From Cellvibrio sp. (GTDB lineage: Bacteria; Pseudomonadota; Gammaproteobacteria; Pseudomonadales; Cellvibrionaceae): a stretch of 8,038 bases of DNA. Each line of letters opens with the position of its first letter. Within the stretch, counting starts at the first letter, position 1. Positions 5,595-8,038 of this stretch are shown in pieces. The stretch covers positions 1,171 to 9,208 of the forward strand of contig DQHS01000266.1 of the NCBI GenBank assembly GCA_003524365.1. Reading direction: 5' to 3'. A program made the translations under genes and the position numbers. The notes under the pieces were generated by a model that was not told the origin of the DNA, ran no database searches, and was given only the letters and a program-made list of their open reading frames with translations.

Positions 5595-6842
5595 TTAAAA
5601 AAGCCCGGAAATGGTACTGGCACCCCAGTTTCTGAACAGACCACCATTTGCGCCCTGATTTGCCTTTAGTGCCAAACCAACGGTTTGGAACAATGCAACC
5701 TGGCTCAAACCACCCACATCAATTACACCACCACGCACACCCCCACCAGCAACCAACATAGGACAATTTTGGCCGCTGTGCGCATCCACATTACCCATAT
5801 CTGAAACCTGGGTGACTATGGTGGAAGTCAGCAAACTTTTGGCTTGCAACTTATCCAGCAACTGCGCCGTGAGCGACATGTAATAGCGTACATCCTGATC
5901 GTAATAACCTGCGTAATTGGGGTTACCTTGATTATGATGAGAATCATGTGACGGACGCGGACGGTAAGCGCCGGTGGTGTCGGTGATCATGGCTCCATCA
6001 AGTACATGAGTGTGCTCGTCAGTACCAAACGCAAGGGATACAGACGAAGACAAACTGCACTCCAATGCCAACACAGCGATATCGGTCATTAGCTTTGAAG
6101 TTGCGTCAAAACCAACTACGGTCGTATTGGGAGGGGCAGAACAAGTGCCACCCGGATTAGTCGCCGCAATAGATGCCTCTATTTCACTGATCGCATTAAA
6201 GTGGCTATCGAGCTTTTGTTTCTCGTGTTGACCCAACTTGGTTTTCAGATCATTAACTGCCGCATAGTGGAAATCCACCATCGATTTACGCGGTGCGACA
6301 GTTCCGCCGCCACCGCCGCCACCGCCTGCGAACAGAATATCCAACGCGGCTTGAGGGCTGGTAATGGTCGGGATACCGGCGTTGTCACGCGACAATTCGG
6401 ATACCGCTGTAGTCCCCAGATTCAACCACTTCACCGGGGCATTAGAGTTGGCACTGAGCACCTTACCTAGGTTGACGTCGAAGCTTTGTTTACCCCAAGG
6501 ATTAGGGTCATTAAAGCGGTTGAACATAACACCGTGACCACCATTCATCATGGTGGCATTTTTTAACAGGGCGACACGGCCAGCGGAGAAATGACTCTGC
6601 AAGGGTGTGGACTGGGTGGGTAATGTAGTGCCCGTCGGGAAATACTTAGCCGGGGTACAACCACCCGGCATAAATACTGTCACCGATTTGTTGGGCGAAC
6701 CTGTTTGCGCTTCTGCTACCCGCGCCATCATCACACCCGCGAGTAAACTGGACGCCTGGATCGCGCCCATGGCGATACCCGAACGTTGTACAACACGCAG
6801 GAAATTCCGGCGTTCTTGATCGAAGCAATCTTTATAACTCAT
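5595..6842 (-). CDS. DUF1552 (HXXSHH family) protein with Tat signal
   Basis: Member of the DUF1552 family (PF07586), common in planctomycetes, myxobacteria and some gammaproteobacteria, with no established activity. The 415-residue protein starts with a twin-arginine signal: ERRNFLR at 10-16, a weakly hydrophobic stretch at 22-40 and a likely cleavage after AEA at 43-45. Tat export suggests it folds or binds a cofactor in the cytoplasm before secretion. Landmarks are VFMPGGCTPAKYF at 56-68, NGGHG at 100-104, FGTDEHTH at 272-279, the His cluster SHDSHH at 298-303, VSDMGNVDAHSG at 346-357 and CPMLVAGG at 360-367. Many His, Asp and Cys residues suggest a metal site, which is inference. Residues 173-180 are eight glycines. 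The start at 6842 has GGAG eight bases upstream. It follows the DUF1592 gene by 42 bp and ends before a strong terminator, so the two form an operon. Hydrolase-like fold and periplasmic role remain open. Confidence 0.88.
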   Translation of the reverse strand: MSYKDCFDQERRNFLRVVQRSGIAMGAIQASSLLAGVMMARVAEAQTGSPNKSVTVFMPGGCTPAKYFPTGTTLPTQSTPLQSHFSAGRVALLKNATMMNGGHGVMFNRFNDPNPWGKQSFDVNLGKVLSANSNAPVKWLNLGTTAVSELSRDNAGIPTITSPQAALDILFAGGGGGGGGTVAPRKSMVDFHYAAVNDLKTKLGQHEKQKLDSHFNAISEIEASIAATNPGGTCSAPPNTTVVGFDATSKLMTDIAVLALECSLSSSVSLAFGTDEHTHVLDGAMITDTTGAYRPRPSHDSHHNQGNPNYAGYYDQDVRYYMSLTAQLLDKLQAKSLLTSTIVTQVSDMGNVDAHSGQNCPMLVAGGGVRGGVIDVGGLSQVALFQTVGLALKANQGANGGLFRNWGASTISGLF

Positions 6843-6877
6843 TTTTTTGACTCCAATTCGTTAACAGGGAGAATGGA

Positions 6878-6893
6878 GCGCGCCTTAGCGCGC
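6878..6893 (-). promoter_or_regulatory. GC-only hairpin over the DUF1592 stop codon
   Basis: GCGCGC, four bases, GCGCGC form a 6-bp all-GC stem whose loop contains the TAA stop codon of the upstream gene (6885-6887); two further outer pairs are possible (one G-T, one G-C). It sits 36 bp before the DUF1552 start. It could set the relative expression of the two genes by RNA stability or partial termination, but no T run follows. Confidence 0.3.
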
Positions 6894-8038
6894 CCACTCC
6901 TGCCGGTAGATCACAGAATCCAACGCGGGAATCTCCTGCAACATTGCGCGTGGACCATTGCTGTTCAGCACGTTGGTCAACTTTTCAATATTGCAGCGAT
7001 AGGCGTTGTGTTCACCGGGTGACATGGTGAACGGCACTTCACGGCTTTCGTCCCTGTCGATCAGGAAGTAAGAGCTGACGCCGCTGCTGTAACTGACAAA
7101 CTGGGTTGCCATACAGGTTTTGGCCTGTTGGGATACCAGCGGATGCTCAACGATCGTACGGGCGAGATCTTTAGCACCGTTGAAGGTGATTTCAGGCTGG
7201 TGAATCGCCCGATCCGGATCATTGGTGAACTGCAATTGTTGATAGGGCGAGAAGAAGGTCGCCACTGTATCGATTGCATTGCCACGCAGATCGGTGGTGC
7301 GGATACGGCCGGCAGCGTCGAAGTTTTCCATACCGCCACCCAGTGGATTGATGATTTCCAGGTGACAATTGGAGCAAGTCGTTGGCTCGGTGATTTTGTC
7401 CGCAATCATCCGCTCAGTAGTTTTTGGATCATTGAAGAAGGCGGCATGTTTCTGCGCCAGTGCTTCACGGTCCAGAGAAACACCTGAGGGTGGCTCAGGA
7501 ATGTCCTGACACATCAACTTACGGCGCACCGCAACCGCACGGGTGATAAGGTTGGCATCGTTGTCTCTTGCATAGCGCGACATGAAGGCGCCCGAGGTCA
7601 GGATACCGCCGCGATCACTGGTATTCGCACGGATAAAGCCGTCAGCATCGGCACCGCTGGTGCTGTAAGCCAAACCATAGTGAGTCGCCAAACGTTGGTT
7701 CACGTGGGTGAAGTTCGGGTTGTACACACTGGCAAAGGTGGTGGATGAATCCAGCACTGCGTGGGCAAAGTTTTTACCCAACTCTTTCTGCATATCGCCT
7801 GCAAGGACGGCAAAGTTAGCAACACCCACTTTATTTTGGGTGGCCAGCTTTTCGGTACCCAACCAGCGGTTGATGAAATCGCCCATCAACACCTTGGTAG
7901 TGGCCGAGTTCAGCAAAATAGCTGCCTGTTGACGCACACCAGCGGCGGTATTCAAATCGCCACGGGCAGCCGCCGCCATCAAATTTGCATCAGGCGTAGT
8001 ACCGGTGAAGGTGTAACTCAGGTAGGTCGCCATCTCAT
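6885..8038 (-). CDS. DUF1592/DUF1588/DUF1585 protein with CxxCH motif, N-terminus beyond the right edge
   Basis: C-terminal part of a large secreted-type protein of the family that accompanies DUF1552 proteins; function unknown. The frame is still open at the edge and reads Glu before the first Met, and the family's N-terminal domains are absent, so the true start lies outside. Numbering from the Met at 8033: the DUF1592 region is at about 1-115 (MATYLSYTFTGTTPD, then INRWLG at 54-59), the DUF1588 region at about 139-247 (SDRGGILTSGAFMSRYARD, then AVAVRRKLMCQDIPEPP), and the DUF1585-like C-terminus at about 280-375. DUF1588 carries the CSNCH motif at 220-224, followed by NPLGGGMENFDAAGR. CxxCH is the covalent c-type haem attachment pattern and is conserved in this family. 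Other cysteines are 175, 307 and 347. In DUF1592 families the N-terminal part may hold another cytochrome-like domain, which cannot be checked here. Upstream partner of the DUF1552 gene, probably co-transcribed. Confidence 0.88.
   Translation of the reverse strand, partial: EMATYLSYTFTGTTPDANLMAAAARGDLNTAAGVRQQAAILLNSATTKVLMGDFINRWLGTEKLATQNKVGVANFAVLAGDMQKELGKNFAHAVLDSSTTFASVYNPNFTHVNQRLATHYGLAYSTSGADADGFIRANTSDRGGILTSGAFMSRYARDNDANLITRAVAVRRKLMCQDIPEPPSGVSLDREALAQKHAAFFNDPKTTERMIADKITEPTTCSNCHLEIINPLGGGMENFDAAGRIRTTDLRGNAIDTVATFFSPYQQLQFTNDPDRAIHQPEITFNGAKDLARTIVEHPLVSQQAKTCMATQFVSYSSGVSSYFLIDRDESREVPFTMSPGEHNAYRCNIEKLTNVLNSNGPRAMLQEIPALDSVIYRQEWAR

Noticed and set aside
6010..7932. Plus-strand open frames opposite the DUF1552 and DUF1592 genes
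   Set aside because: All are antisense to genes with clear family motifs and a shared operon layout.
8031..8033. ATG at 8033 as the true start of the DUF1592 protein
   Set aside because: The frame stays open to the window edge and this Met falls inside a family domain, so the gene continues to the right.

Overview
The window looks like chromosomal DNA of a gammaproteobacterium, probably Cellvibrio-like (Cellvibrionaceae). The basis is the close resemblance, from memory, of the Pgi and PpnN proteins to their Escherichia coli counterparts, the presence of a DUF1592/DUF1552 gene pair, and moderate base composition. No tRNA, rRNA, CRISPR array, complete insertion sequence or prophage was seen. 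The family placement is inference.

Left part (1-3508): a glucose-6-phosphate isomerase gene (pgi, minus strand) runs off the left edge without its last ~110 codons. A 430-bp divergent region separates it from a plus-strand gene for a compact GH84 beta-N-acetylglucosaminidase with an intact catalytic Asp-Asp pair and no visible export signal. The GH84 gene ends 8 bp from a convergent minus-strand gene for a small serine carboxylesterase of the Abhydrolase_2 (phospholipase/carboxylesterase) family. The pgi-proximal half of the divergent region carries two adjacent hairpins that would lie in a long pgi leader.

Middle (3509-5594): the esterase gene is divergent from ppnN, which encodes the nucleotide 5'-monophosphate nucleosidase PpnN (formerly YgdH) of the LOG family. 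The short gap holds a candidate esterase promoter and a 19-bp dyad that could be an operator. After ppnN comes about 495 bp without an intact gene. It contains several hairpins, an imperfect 12-bp inverted-repeat pair, a decayed reading frame that weakly recalls the N-terminal domain of IS4-type transposases, and a convincing intrinsic terminator that serves the minus-strand genes to its right.

Right part (5595-8038): a two-gene minus-strand operon. The upstream gene, cut by the right edge, encodes a DUF1592/DUF1588/DUF1585 protein with a CxxCH motif. The downstream gene encodes a Tat-exported DUF1552 protein with an SHDSHH cluster and a run of eight glycines. Such pairs have no established function and are the least understood biology here. 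Pgi, GH84 and PpnN fit sugar, amino-sugar and nucleotide metabolism in the cytoplasm, while the DUF pair is probably extracytoplasmic.
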